From: CAYWNA01 sp964459305
GTDB lineage: Bacteria; Planctomycetota; Planctomycetia; Pirellulales; Pirellulaceae
Assembly: GCA_964459305.1 (NCBI GenBank)
Contig: CAYWNA010000070.1
Location: 1-53,450 of the forward strand
Length of the DNA: 53,450 bases
Reading direction: 5' to 3'
Both the position numbers and the translations under genes were made by a program. Positions within the stretch are counted from its first letter, which is position 1. Every line of letters starts with the position of its first letter. This document shows positions 1 through 8,923 of this stretch, in pieces. The notes beneath the pieces are model-generated. The model did not search any database, was not told the origin of the DNA, and saw only the letters and a list, made by a program, of their open reading frames with translations.

Positions 1-47
1 ATTACGATTAAGAAGGGCCGGTCATACGGTTACTGGGCTGTGAACGC

Positions 48-497
48 TTACGGGCCCGCCACATGTCGGACAACGGCATAGCCAGCGTACTCCTTGTCTT
101 CGATCAGTCCGAGGTTATCCTGGCGGATGCCGCAGGCCCCGCCACAGGGATCGCGAACCCACAAGGCCATACAGTGGTCGCCACAATAGGCACCCGCCGA
201 GTCGTGCATCACCTGGTAATCTGCACCCTCAGACCCAAACGGCTGCCACGACTCACCCGGCTCAAGGAAGAACTTGCGATCATGAAGCATCTCGGCCCAA
301 ATGCCACCGCGGATACAGCGCCCCATGTGTTCGATGAACTGCCCGTAAATGTTCGGATTGACCACGGCAAGCGGCTTGGTCGCGTCGACGGTGACGGTGG
401 TCTGAATCGTCTGGCCATCGCCTGACGAACAAATCGTGATGCAAAGCACGTACACCGCAAGAAAAGGAATCACCTTCATCGAGGGAACAGCTTTCAT
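48..497 (-). pseudogene. Alpha-L-arabinofuranosidase (GH51-like), N-terminal fragment
   Basis: The 149-codon frame has a signal peptide (hydrophobic stretch after MKAVPSMK) followed by a stretch typical of the start of GH51 arabinofuranosidases, with the motif NPNIYGQFIEHMGR and then GGIWAEML at about residues 47-71. These enzymes release terminal L-arabinofuranose from plant or algal polymers and are normally 600 residues or more. Here the frame ends at a TAA after residue 149, with no catalytic region. No alternative frame in the remaining 47 bases clearly continues the homology. The ATG at 497 has GAAGGAG about 8 bases upstream, so the start looks real. I read it as a decayed or truncated gene. 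A sequencing frameshift near base 48 with the rest outside the window is also possible. Confidence 0.55.
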
Positions 498-679
498 CGC
501 GGATGCTCCTTCGTTGCCAGTCTTGTTCAGAATTCTTCGAATTCTTGGTCAACTCACAGAGTGACGACCTCGAACTTGGCCAAGTTTTGGCAACACGTAT
601 GGACGTTTCGTGACGCTCTATCTGCCGTCCGTGCGCCACAGCCGCAGCGGCTCGTGCCGGCAACACGGTCGACTATACC

Positions 680-1066
680 CTAGTGTGTCGAACAGCAGCC
701 AGCAAGGAAAGCGACCGCCTCCCGCTTCATGACCGCCATGAGATCCTGCACCGAGAGGCTCTCATCGATGGTGTAGAGGACCTCTACATCCGTTCGTGAC
801 GGCGGTGGCAAAGTGTCGTTGTCGGGTGCGGTCAACGCCGGTCGCCAGGACGCCATCGGCGGCTGCCAAGTAGGAATACGAAAGGATACATCGACCGTAT
901 CGACTTTCCGGACCGCCACTACGAATTCGTCGACGATGAAAAAGGCGTCGTTACGGACACTCCTTAGGCAGTTAGCAGAGTCTCCGGTCAGGGCCGAATA
1001 CCCACCGTTAACTGACACAGGAGTATCCGTCCGGGTGCAGAGAATGCCTGGTGCCAACTGACTCAC
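680..1066 (-). CDS. Unrecognised open frame in a decayed-looking stretch
   Basis: This 128-codon frame is the only sizeable minus-strand candidate between 498 and 1172. The segment reading NDAFFIVDEFVVAV at about residues 39-52 faintly resembles the hydrophobic strand followed by an acidic residue seen in heparinase or lyase beta-sandwich domains, but the match is too weak to name a family. There is no signal peptide and no clear ribosome binding site. It may be a relic of a larger carbohydrate-active gene or simple chance. The rest of 498-1172 holds nothing else I can support, apart from a short GAATTCTT direct repeat near 530-547. Confidence 0.15.
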   Translation of the reverse strand: MSQLAPGILCTRTDTPVSVNGGYSALTGDSANCLRSVRNDAFFIVDEFVVAVRKVDTVDVSFRIPTWQPPMASWRPALTAPDNDTLPPPSRTDVEVLYTIDESLSVQDLMAVMKREAVAFLAGCCSTH

Positions 1067-1172
1067 GACAAAACGTCATTGGCGATCAACTCCAACGACC
1101 AATGAGTTGTCGTCCTGGCTATTTCGGCCACCCGCGAGCTATTTGAACCAACCAGCCGGTCAACGGCAGTGG

Positions 1173-2861
1173 TTAGTCTTGTCCTTTCAGCTCGCTCCGT
1201 GCGGCGCCGACCCGGGCTTCAGTCGCCCACGGGGCCATTGTCACCCACCATTGGTGCATGTTCGTTTTGGCTCCTGAATAGCTGACGTCGGCATGGATCA
1301 GAAGTCTGTCCGGCGTCGCGGGATCGTATTTTCCGATGATTTCGTTGGCGGAATAGCAATCGCTCCCGCCCGGAGTCTGCAGCCTGCTCATCAGCACAAT
1401 CCCCTCATCCCAATGAATGCCATCTTGCGACGAGTAAAGCACAAAGTTACCCGGACCGGGGTCGTCGCCGACCAGATCCCGCGGATAGCTGCCGCTTCGC
1501 CCGTGCATGAAGTACCGTTCGCCCAGTTTCCCGGAGAGCTGCATATTACGGATCCCCTTGGCAAAGTACGTTGTCTGCACGTCCGACCAAGTGCGCCCGC
1601 CATCGGTGCTGATCACGTAGGGGATGTTCTGTTCCGCCGTTCGATCCTCTCTCTTGGAGTGAGCGTTGTAGCTGTAGACGATGATTTCGCCGTTATCGAG
1701 CGCGCCGGCGGCCCAGTAGTAGTTGGCATGGTCGAAGGGCAGCACGCTCCGCTGGCTGAAGGATTCCCCGTTGTCTTCGGAGACCCACAAGGTCTGCGGT
1801 CCCCCGGGGCTCATGTTGGACGTGCCGCCCCGAAAGACAATAAAGACCTCTCCGTCGTGCACAAACGACGTGTCCATCGTGTAGGCAATCTCGTCGACGG
1901 TAGCCGATTCGTCAAACTCGCGCGGCCCCTTCCACGTTTGCCCGTGGTCGTTGCTGAGAAAATAGACCGGCGCCCGTTGCTTCTCCCATTTTTCGTTGGC
2001 GTACCTTATCACAATGGCGATCAGCGTCCCGTTCGGCGCAGTGATCACCGAATACACCAGGGCGGAGTAGATCTCACTCCCTTCCCACATCCGCTTGGAA
2101 TAATCGAGAATAATGGGCTCGCTCCAGGTCAGGCCGCCGTCGCTCGAACGCTTGTATTCCGACCATCCCGCCACGCCGTGCCCATTCCAGTCATCAGGGC
2201 CCGTTCCGGTCACGCTGTAGAAGGCGACAATGTCCCCGTTCCGGCATTCGGCAAGCGAGTTGTTGCCATGTCCGGAACGGTCTTCCTTCTGCCGGTCCAC
2301 GAACAACATTCCCGTGTTGGGGATGTCCGCAGGACGGACGCAAAAAGGTTTGCCTTCAGCCGCACGCGTCCGGTCTCTCGCGGATCGACCGCCCTCGAAC
2401 CCCAGCACGACGACCCATTTCCCAAACTGATAGGACTCACCGGAGGCGGCCTGCTTTTCGTAGGCAAGCACCTGATCAATCGCCTTGCTCCCGAACAACT
2501 GGAAGCGATCCTCCTCCATCGGCGCAAAGCCCCGGGCCTCAAGGGCCTCCGCCTGAGAGGCGGCGCCGGGAATGGGCGGAGGGGTGAGCACGATCAGACG
2601 GCCGCCTCGCACCACATCGAATCGCGTCGAATCAATCGAGCACCTCAGAAACTTCTCCCCTGCCAGCTCTGCCGGGCATTCCGTCAGCCTGTAATCTCGA
2701 TCGGTGAACAGCACCGCGCCGGACCGAAACCAAATCACCTCCGATTCCCCGCGGACTTCAATCACCGCGCGATCCGAAGCCAGCGTGTGGCAAGGGATGA
2801 TCGCCCCCACGGCCAGCAGCACTGAAAATGTGCCTATTGTGTTGATCTTGGGTTTGCTCAT
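1173..2861 (-). CDS. Secreted sialidase-like protein with Asp-box repeats
   Basis: The mature protein is a six-bladed-propeller candidate with five Asp boxes of the S-x-D-x-G-x-T-W type: SSDGGLTWSEP, SNDHGQTWKGP, SEDNGESFSQR, STDGGRTWSDV and SSQDGIHWDEG. This places it in the exo-alpha-sialidase/BNR superfamily. I chose the ATG at 2861 (562 residues) over an upstream in-frame start because it follows GGAGAACGCAAG and opens a good signal peptide (MSKPKINTIGTFSVLLAVGA). About 150 residues before the propeller form a separate N-terminal region of unknown function. The classic N-terminal RIP motif of GH33 is not evident, so true sialidase activity is unproven and another glycosidase is possible. 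Its only close neighbour is the GH2 enzyme upstream, about 410 bases away on the same strand. Confidence 0.75.
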   Translation of the reverse strand: MSKPKINTIGTFSVLLAVGAIIPCHTLASDRAVIEVRGESEVIWFRSGAVLFTDRDYRLTECPAELAGEKFLRCSIDSTRFDVVRGGRLIVLTPPPIPGAASQAEALEARGFAPMEEDRFQLFGSKAIDQVLAYEKQAASGESYQFGKWVVVLGFEGGRSARDRTRAAEGKPFCVRPADIPNTGMLFVDRQKEDRSGHGNNSLAECRNGDIVAFYSVTGTGPDDWNGHGVAGWSEYKRSSDGGLTWSEPIILDYSKRMWEGSEIYSALVYSVITAPNGTLIAIVIRYANEKWEKQRAPVYFLSNDHGQTWKGPREFDESATVDEIAYTMDTSFVHDGEVFIVFRGGTSNMSPGGPQTLWVSEDNGESFSQRSVLPFDHANYYWAAGALDNGEIIVYSYNAHSKREDRTAEQNIPYVISTDGGRTWSDVQTTYFAKGIRNMQLSGKLGERYFMHGRSGSYPRDLVGDDPGPGNFVLYSSQDGIHWDEGIVLMSRLQTPGGSDCYSANEIIGKYDPATPDRLLIHADVSYSGAKTNMHQWWVTMAPWATEARVGAARSELKGQD

Positions 2862-3272
2862 CTTGCGTTCTCCCTGGACAAATCGGCTTTTCCCAGTTGG
2901 ACTCCTCCCGAATAGCCCGCCCAGCACCTGGAAGACCAATCGTACTTGCTTGGCAAGCCTCGCCCAAGGGCCTCTTCGGCATCCAGGCCGGAATCGGCCG
3001 GTGAATCGACCTTGACCTCGCGTCCAGTGCCTGGCTGCTGGAAGAAGCCACATGCCGCTAAGTGACTAAGGACAAAACGTCATGCTTGAAATAGGCCTTC
3101 CAGCCAAGCTCAGCCCGTGCTTGGTTTGTCAACGTCTACAGCAGCGGCCTGACCGCCAGCTCGGAATTCGTAGAGATTGCCGCTCCGGGAGCCGAGTGAT
3201 CGAAGCGACCGACTGAAGAAGAACAACTGTGAGGTGGGGCTGAGCAGAGGCTGCAATCCCCGGCCCCTTCGC
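2862..3272 (-). other. Intergenic stretch between two glycosidase genes
   Basis: I see no convincing gene here. Open frames in this stretch lack ribosome binding sites and recognisable domains. It presumably carries the promoter or untranslated leader of the Asp-box gene at 1173-2861. Confidence 0.4.
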
Positions 3273-6200
3273 CTACTTGTCCTCCATGTCCGCGTAGATA
3301 TCGGGAAGCAGCGCTCGCCAACGCTCCGGCCAGTCGGCCGACCGTTCGGCCAACGGCTCGTTGACGGACCCGGCGGCCAGGTTGATCAGGTTGAGCAAGA
3401 GCCGGTCGGCGGCCGGATCGCTGCCGAGATGCTCTTCGATGAGCAGCGTGTTGAAGATGATCTTGCCGTGGCCGAAGGGATGGATGGCAAGGTCGACACC
3501 GCTCCAATAGCCACCTTCGCCGATGCAGCCGATGCCGAAAGCGCCCGCCACGGTTTCACCCTCGCTCGCGCCGATCAGCGACAAGTTGGGCCACACGAGC
3601 CGGTAGTAGCTGTTACCCATGAGCCGGTTGGACGGCATGCCATCGAAGGCGGAATGGGCTTTGATGAAGTGGTCAATCGACCACCAGCACGGACGACCGC
3701 CCGTCAAATGGCCCTTGTGAGGCAACGGCAGCAGCGCCAGCGGTCCCTTGTCACCGGCGGCAAATGCCTTCGGCATCAGGAAGACCGCGACACTGCCCCG
3801 GTCCACCCGCTCCATCAACTCCTGGTAAGCATCCACGCTCACGGGATAGATGCCGGCGGTTGCGATGAGGATCACTTCGCGATGGGCCGGTGTTGCCGCC
3901 GGATCGTGGCGGCTGACCTGGATCCCCCGAGCCTGAAGCCACTCCGAGAGACTTCTTCCATAGTCAGCAACCGTCACGGGCACATGTACTTCCGGCAGCG
4001 CTGCCGGATCGGAAAGATAGAAAGGGCTTTTCGCCTCTGCCCGCAGCTCGCCTTCGAGCCGCGCAACCACGGTGTAAGGGCCCGGCGGGCCCTCGATCTT
4101 CACCGATTGCTGGAATGCGGGATGTACGATAACCGGCCCCGGGCCAACAGTCACGTCCTTCTCCATGCTCCAGGCAACGCCGCTGGGACCGACGATCTCG
4201 AGTCGGGCGGGGTAGCTGCCGGGCGACAACTCGTCTTCGTTGATGAGCAGGGCCTCGACATCGAGCGTCTGCCCGCTGTAGAGACTCGTGCTGCTCGTGA
4301 AGATCGACCAGGTGAGGGGCGCGAAGGCTGCCCGCAATGTCTCAGGCATGTCCTGCTTGACCTCGCGCCAAATGGTCGTGACCCCTTCCCCGGCCATGCA
4401 ACTGTCGGTCTGGCCCGTGAGGCTTATGCCACACAACTTAGGGTTGGCTCGCAGAGCGTTCAACGCGATGCGACGACTGTCGGCCTGGCGAGATTCGCTT
4501 GCACGCAGCAGATCACTGGGAGTAGGAAACGCCGATTCCAACCCAAAACGACGCCAGTCGGCCTCGAACCGCTGGGCCATGTCGCGATAGTAGCGATAGT
4601 CCTCGAGATCAGGCCGCGCTTCGTACTGCTCGAACAGTCGACACGCGCGGATCGGGTCGATGGCGCTGCCCGTGCCGAACTCACTGGCGAACACTTGGTC
4701 GTCCCGAGACGCAGGCAACTTGTAGCCGCCGGGGATCGGCACGTCTGCCGGCCACGGCGGTTGTGTCCGGTAGGCGCCCAGGACGCCCGGATCGAAGGGG
4801 GCGGTCGGGTATGCATGGACGTCGGCGATGCCGCCGATCCATTGGTCCGAGTATGGCAGGCAGAGGTTGCCGATCGTGGCTTGTTGATTGTCCCATCGGC
4901 CGCTGTTGAGAACGACCATCCGTGTTGGGTCGTGCTCACGCACGAGTGGCAGCATGCCGACGGCATGGCGAAAGATGGGCGTGTCGCCCATTTCGTTGAG
5001 CAGACCCCAGATGACCACGCTGGGGTGGTTGCGGTCGCGGAGAATTCCCTCGCGTACATGTGCGTCAAATCGCTCTGCCATCTTGGGAGAATCGTGCCAC
5101 AGCCACGACGCCTCCGTCTCCTCGTAGACCAACAGCCCCAATTCATCGCAGTAGTCGAGTTGCTCGGGGAACATCAGTCGCCCCAAGGAGCGGATGCAGT
5201 TGAATCCCATCTCCTTCATCATTCGCAGTTCGCGTCGCAGCATTTCCCGGTCCGGCGGGCGGCACAAGCCCAAGGGGTAGTGCCCGACCGTATGGGCCGA
5301 CTTCAGAACGAGCCGCTTGCCGTTGAGACGGAAGTAGCCGTCGCGGAATGTGAACTCGCGGAAACCAAAACGTGCGGCGAGAGAGTCCGACAACCTGTCG
5401 GCGTTCGACAGAGATACGGACATGCGGTACAGGAACGGCTCATTCGGCGACCAAGGTCTCGGGCTGTCCACTTCAATCGGCACGTCCAGGCAGGACTGGC
5501 CGGGCGGTATCTCAACGACTTGGCGATGCGGTGCGATACCTTCATTGCCCTCTGCCGGGTGAATGTCGATCGCGACCGTCCCCTGTTGCATCTGCTTCGT
5601 TTCATTCAACAAGGTGACGTGGGCAACGACCTCGCCGTGGGTGAGCTTGGGCTCGGCGAAGACGTCGAGCACACGCACTTCGGGCACGTACTCCAACTCG
5701 ACGGACTGCCAAAGGCCGCCGTAGTTGTGGTACCGCCCCGTCCCGGGCTTGAAATCGACAACCTTGATGCCGTGGGGCACGTGGGTGAGCTGAAAGCCGT
5801 CGATGTCCTCATGGTTGGGATTGATCACGCGCACGACGAGCCGATTCTCCGCCTCCGGTTCGAGCACGGCCGTCGCGTCGAACGTAAACGGTGTCTCGCC
5901 GCCCTCGTGTTGGCCCAGACGCTGCCCGTTGAGCCATACTTCGGCGAAGTAGTCCGCGGCCCCGAATTGCAGCAGAACCCGCTGGTTCCGCTTGGGCAAC
6001 TCGTCCAAATGGAAGGTTTTCCAGTACCAGACGATACCGTCGTAACCGGGAAAGGCTTCCTCGAGTGCTCCAGGCACGGTCGCCGGCACGGCTGTCTTCG
6101 GCGGGCCGTCGGCGAACCAACGTTCGTTCTTGCCGACGTTGTCCGGGTCGGTCGTCAGTTCCCAGGCTCCGTCAAGCGTCGCACGGTGGCGCGGTGTGTC

Positions 6201-6278
6201 CGAGGCGAATCCTTCGCGGACGTCCAAGGTGAACAGGAAAAGGCCAAGAACAGAAACGAGAAGGACTCTCGGACTCAT
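3273..6278 (-). CDS. Secreted glycoside hydrolase family 2 protein
   Basis: This 1001-residue protein has a signal peptide (residues 1-25) and the GH2 order of domains: a jelly-roll sugar-binding domain (about 35-200, including WLNGQRLGQHEGG), an immunoglobulin-like domain (about 200-310) and a TIM barrel (about 310-600). The barrel has the GH2 acid/base signature NHPSVVIWGLLNE ending at Glu429, after GFNCIRSLG. GH2 enzymes cleave beta-galactosides, beta-glucuronides or beta-mannosides, and the substrate cannot be read from the sequence. A C-terminal extension of roughly 350 residues is unusually long and may hold further beta-sandwich modules and a glutamine-amidotransferase-like Rossmann segment. 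The gene lies upstream of the Asp-box protein on the same strand, which suggests joint use of a host glycan. Confidence 0.85.
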   Translation of the reverse strand: MSPRVLLVSVLGLFLFTLDVREGFASDTPRHRATLDGAWELTTDPDNVGKNERWFADGPPKTAVPATVPGALEEAFPGYDGIVWYWKTFHLDELPKRNQRVLLQFGAADYFAEVWLNGQRLGQHEGGETPFTFDATAVLEPEAENRLVVRVINPNHEDIDGFQLTHVPHGIKVVDFKPGTGRYHNYGGLWQSVELEYVPEVRVLDVFAEPKLTHGEVVAHVTLLNETKQMQQGTVAIDIHPAEGNEGIAPHRQVVEIPPGQSCLDVPIEVDSPRPWSPNEPFLYRMSVSLSNADRLSDSLAARFGFREFTFRDGYFRLNGKRLVLKSAHTVGHYPLGLCRPPDREMLRRELRMMKEMGFNCIRSLGRLMFPEQLDYCDELGLLVYEETEASWLWHDSPKMAERFDAHVREGILRDRNHPSVVIWGLLNEMGDTPIFRHAVGMLPLVREHDPTRMVVLNSGRWDNQQATIGNLCLPYSDQWIGGIADVHAYPTAPFDPGVLGAYRTQPPWPADVPIPGGYKLPASRDDQVFASEFGTGSAIDPIRACRLFEQYEARPDLEDYRYYRDMAQRFEADWRRFGLESAFPTPSDLLRASESRQADSRRIALNALRANPKLCGISLTGQTDSCMAGEGVTTIWREVKQDMPETLRAAFAPLTWSIFTSSTSLYSGQTLDVEALLINEDELSPGSYPARLEIVGPSGVAWSMEKDVTVGPGPVIVHPAFQQSVKIEGPPGPYTVVARLEGELRAEAKSPFYLSDPAALPEVHVPVTVADYGRSLSEWLQARGIQVSRHDPAATPAHREVILIATAGIYPVSVDAYQELMERVDRGSVAVFLMPKAFAAGDKGPLALLPLPHKGHLTGGRPCWWSIDHFIKAHSAFDGMPSNRLMGNSYYRLVWPNLSLIGASEGETVAGAFGIGCIGEGGYWSGVDLAIHPFGHGKIIFNTLLIEEHLGSDPAADRLLLNLINLAAGSVNEPLAERSADWPERWRALLPDIYADMEDK

Positions 6279-7046
6279 GGTCGTTCACTCCAAGTTGGAA
6301 CGTGACGGATTGCGATGCCCCGTCTCCCGAATGGCGGTGGTCTTGGGGGCCCGTTCAGCCAAACAACTTATGCGAAGGATAGGAATTGCGATTTCTCAGG
6401 CACAGAGTTGATTGTACCGGGAGGAAATGGTGATTCGAGGGGGCAAGGAAGGTGTCCATGTCGACGAACGTCAGTTCGCCTGCCTGGTCGCAGGATCCCG
6501 TCGGGCTGTCTGAGAAGCAGCCATCCAGGTCGTGGACCAATGCGACTGTAGCAACGGCAAGCGTCGCTGGCATCTTCGCACCCGAGGGCGCCACCCGCCT
6601 CTGGCTCGAACCTCGTTTCGCTTGTGCGCGGAGGTTCACGACCACGGTAACGAACGCGCTCTGCCAATCTGCACGGGTCACATCCACCTCGAGCAGTTGC
6701 GCTGCTTGGCCAAGGTGCTCGGGTCGCCCCCACGCGCCTTACGCCCGATGCGCAACTGCACTAGGTGCGCCACCTCGGTGCGTTAAAGGTCGCTCCCGTC
6801 GGTGAGACGCTATCCTTCGGTTGGCGGCAATAGATACCTACATGGGCGTCTTGTTCGCCTTCCGTTATAACCGGTTCCCGGACCCTTGACTAAGCGATGG
6901 CGTCCTTCCGATGCCGTGACGCAATCGTGATTCTTGGCATGCCGAGGTGGTGCGTGATTGATCAACACCAGTTGGCGCCAGTACCGCCGGCGAAAAAGTA
7001 GACGAATCTTGACCGAAACGCGCCTCGTTTTCGCGGGTATTCTACG
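6279..7046. other. Gene-poor stretch left of the integrative element
   Basis: Several open frames of 80-120 codons exist on both strands, but none has a ribosome binding site or recognisable domain. I looked here for a copy of the tRNA-Ala 3' end that would mark the left border of the island and found only a 10-base match (GGCTCGAACC near 6604), which is not significant. Confidence 0.4.
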
Positions 7047-8285
7047 TTGAGGAATAAGGGGGGCTACCTAGTCGAGTACGCGTCGAGATCTGTCCGCGCT
7101 CATTGGGACGAGGGTTGGTTCGATATCGGTGGGGTAGAGTTTCCATTTGTTTGGTCCCTCAAGGATTCAGCACTGCATCGTTCTTTTCCGCAAGAACTGA
7201 TTGCGGAATCAGAGGACGCTGAATTGACCGTCTGGCACTACCTCAGTGCATCCCGCACCCCGATCCCTGAGAACATGGCGCACTTTGATCCCTTCCAGTT
7301 GAGTGCTGCGGAACTTGTTGTCGAGGCGTTTAGGGCGGACCTAGTTCGTTTTGGAAAGCTCTACAGCAGCATCTGGAGAATGTGGACTCTCGCCCCAGGG
7401 GCAGTCTTGCACGAATTCGGCGACCTTTCAACTTTGCCGCCGGGACCGCGCAATTCCCTTGCGTTGCAGACTGTACATCTTGACACGTGGTGGCCGACGG
7501 TGCTGTTTCACTTGGCCCTATGGCAGGATCTGCTGGTACTTCACGTCGATGCCGCCGTCTGTAACAGGGCGCCTTCCACGTGGTCCATCCAGCTTCAACC
7601 GTCAAGCGTGTTGGGAGCTACCACCCACGCGCTGAGAACCTTTCGACGCGTTGCCGAAGACCCGATGACGGTGCCAAGACGCGCGTTGACGACGGACACT
7701 GCCCAATCCGGCGCCGGTGCGGATGCAGATGAGCCGGCGGGCGGTGACAAGGGGACGCACCAAGACGTGGACGACGAGGGTAGGCAGGTTCAGGCTGCGA
7801 AGTACGTTTTCAAACTAGAAAACGACACCTGGATGATCAGATTTAACGCGGGTGAGATCCAGCGCGGGATCAAAAACGCAAAGGCATTGCGCGATATCCG
7901 GTACCTGCTTGTGCACGAGGGTGAGAAAATCGACATCTGCGACCTTCCTGACAACAAAGGAATTGGAATTCAGACGGGAAGTACCCCCGTCGCTACCAAG
8001 GGTGATTTCAAAGACCTGGTTATGCAGATCATCTGCAAGCATAAGGAACGTGACGTCGAAGAAGACACGCTGATGAAGAAAGAAATAGAACAAGATCTGG
8101 CAGCTTTGGAGAAGCAGAAGAACGAGAACTTCGACAAGCACGGCAATCCACGGGAGCTGTCTGGAGACTTAAAGAAAGTGATCGAAGCGACGCAGGCCCG
8201 TGTGAATCGTTGGCTCAAAGAATACGGCGATCGACTCCCAGAGCTGATAGCGCATCTCACCAAACATCTAGCCATCTCGTCCTAG
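7047..8285 (+). CDS. Uncharacterised protein with C-terminal winged-helix-like segment
   Basis: I do not recognise the 412-residue protein as a whole. The N-terminal 200 residues are Trp-rich and contain hydrophobic helices. A low-complexity Asp/Gly/Ala linker (about 215-250) follows. From about residue 252 the segment KYVFKLENDTWMIRF and then RDIRYLLVHEGEKIDICDL matches the pattern of a small domain in which a bacterial winged-helix-like module follows F-x-x-x-G-x-W-x-I-x-(Y/F). The last 90 residues are charged and probably helical or coiled-coil. The only available start is a TTG at 7047 without a Shine-Dalgarno sequence, and the frame is open back to about 6996, so the 5' end may be truncated. 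It may be cargo of the adjacent element. Confidence 0.5.
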   Translation: MRNKGGYLVEYASRSVRAHWDEGWFDIGGVEFPFVWSLKDSALHRSFPQELIAESEDAELTVWHYLSASRTPIPENMAHFDPFQLSAAELVVEAFRADLVRFGKLYSSIWRMWTLAPGAVLHEFGDLSTLPPGPRNSLALQTVHLDTWWPTVLFHLALWQDLLVLHVDAAVCNRAPSTWSIQLQPSSVLGATTHALRTFRRVAEDPMTVPRRALTTDTAQSGAGADADEPAGGDKGTHQDVDDEGRQVQAAKYVFKLENDTWMIRFNAGEIQRGIKNAKALRDIRYLLVHEGEKIDICDLPDNKGIGIQTGSTPVATKGDFKDLVMQIICKHKERDVEEDTLMKKEIEQDLAALEKQKNENFDKHGNPRELSGDLKKVIEATQARVNRWLKEYGDRLPELIAHLTKHLAISS

Positions 8286-8340
8286 TGTAGCTACACCCCT
8301 GACGATGCCATCCCCTGGGATCTTGGGAAAAAATAGCTAC

Positions 8341-8375
8341 CGACATGATTTGTCGGCGCGCCGACACGATTTGTC
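8341..8375 (+). promoter_or_regulatory. Paired direct repeats upstream of the element's HTH gene
   Basis: CGACATGATTTGTC (8341-8354) and CGACACGATTTGTC (8362-8375) differ at one base and lie exactly 21 bp apart, two helical turns. Each copy is itself partly palindromic (CGACA/TGTCG in the first). They sit about 85 bp before the start of the first small HTH gene. This is the geometry of an operator pair, but the binding protein is unknown. Confidence 0.35.
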
Positions 8376-8460
8376 CCGCAATTCCTTTTGAAGCCTGATT
8401 GTTTTGTTCGCCGTACAGCACAGCGAACAGTCGGGAACCTCTTGCTCAGAAGGGATTGAG

Positions 8461-8673
8461 ATGGACGTATCCTCCCAGATCGCATCACTTGGTGAGATCG
8501 CAGAACGCCTGAACGTGCCGATACACCGAATCGAGTACGTCATTCGCAGCCGAGAGATTAAGCCGCTATTAGTCGCAGGCGGACGCCACTTCTACAGCGA
8601 AGCACAAGTCCAACGCATCGCGAGTGAAATCCGCAGAATCGACGAAGAAAGGGGGGTGCAAGATGCCGAGTAG
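8461..8673 (+). CDS. Small MerR-like helix-turn-helix protein
   Basis: This 70-residue protein reads as a single winged helix-turn-helix of the MerR/excisionase kind: SLGEIAERLNVPIHRIEYVI forms the HTH, followed by a wing containing RHFYSEAQVQRI. I start it at the ATG at 8461, which follows AAGGGATTGAG, rather than at an in-frame upstream start at 8404. The stop overlaps the next start by 11 bases, so the two are probably translated together. Within an integrative element, such proteins usually act as recombination directionality factors or regulators of the early genes. Confidence 0.6.
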   Translation: MDVSSQIASLGEIAERLNVPIHRIEYVIRSREIKPLLVAGGRHFYSEAQVQRIASEIRRIDEERGVQDAE

Positions 8674-8923
8674 CATCCCTGACACAAAGACAGCGCTCCC
8701 GGCCTGCATCGCCGATAGTATCCCATCGGACGCACTAACCTATGACACAGACGACTTGCGCCGCATTCTGCGAGTTGGTGCCCGGACAATCTGGAGATGG
8801 TCGAACAGCGGCATCATGCCCAAGCCTTCCAAAGTCGGCGGCCGGGTGCTCTGGCCGGCGGAAACCATCAGGCAATGGGTTTCGGGCGGAATGCCGAGAT
8901 GCGACGGGAGGGATAAGCCATGA
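8663..8923 (+). CDS. AlpA/excisionase-like helix-turn-helix protein
   Basis: The 86-residue product ends in a DNA-binding domain of the AlpA/HTH_17 type: DDLRRILRVGARTIWRWSNS, then IMPKPSKVGGRVLWPAETIRQW. The start at 8663 follows GGGGGG and overlaps the upstream HTH gene by 11 bases. Its stop overlaps the start of the DUF3987 gene (ATGA), so the three genes form one translation unit. The likely role is in excision or transcriptional control of the element. Confidence 0.65.
   Translation: MPSSIPDTKTALPACIADSIPSDALTYDTDDLRRILRVGARTIWRWSNSGIMPKPSKVGGRVLWPAETIRQWVSGGMPRCDGRDKP

Noticed and set aside
1..84. Open plus-strand frame running in from the left edge
   Set aside because: It has only 27 codons with no recognisable motif and overlaps the GH51 fragment.
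1293..2825. A 510-codon open frame on the plus strand
   Set aside because: It is antisense to the Asp-box sialidase-like gene, which has clear repeats and a signal peptide.
3177..6305. A 1,042-codon open frame on the plus strand
   Set aside because: It lies antisense to the GH2 gene, has no domain, signal peptide or ribosome site, and its long openness follows from GC-rich codon use on the other strand.
6600..6615. Possible left attachment site of the island (match to the tRNA-Ala end)
   Set aside because: Only 10 bases (GGCTCGAACC) match, which is expected by chance and is also part of many T-arms.
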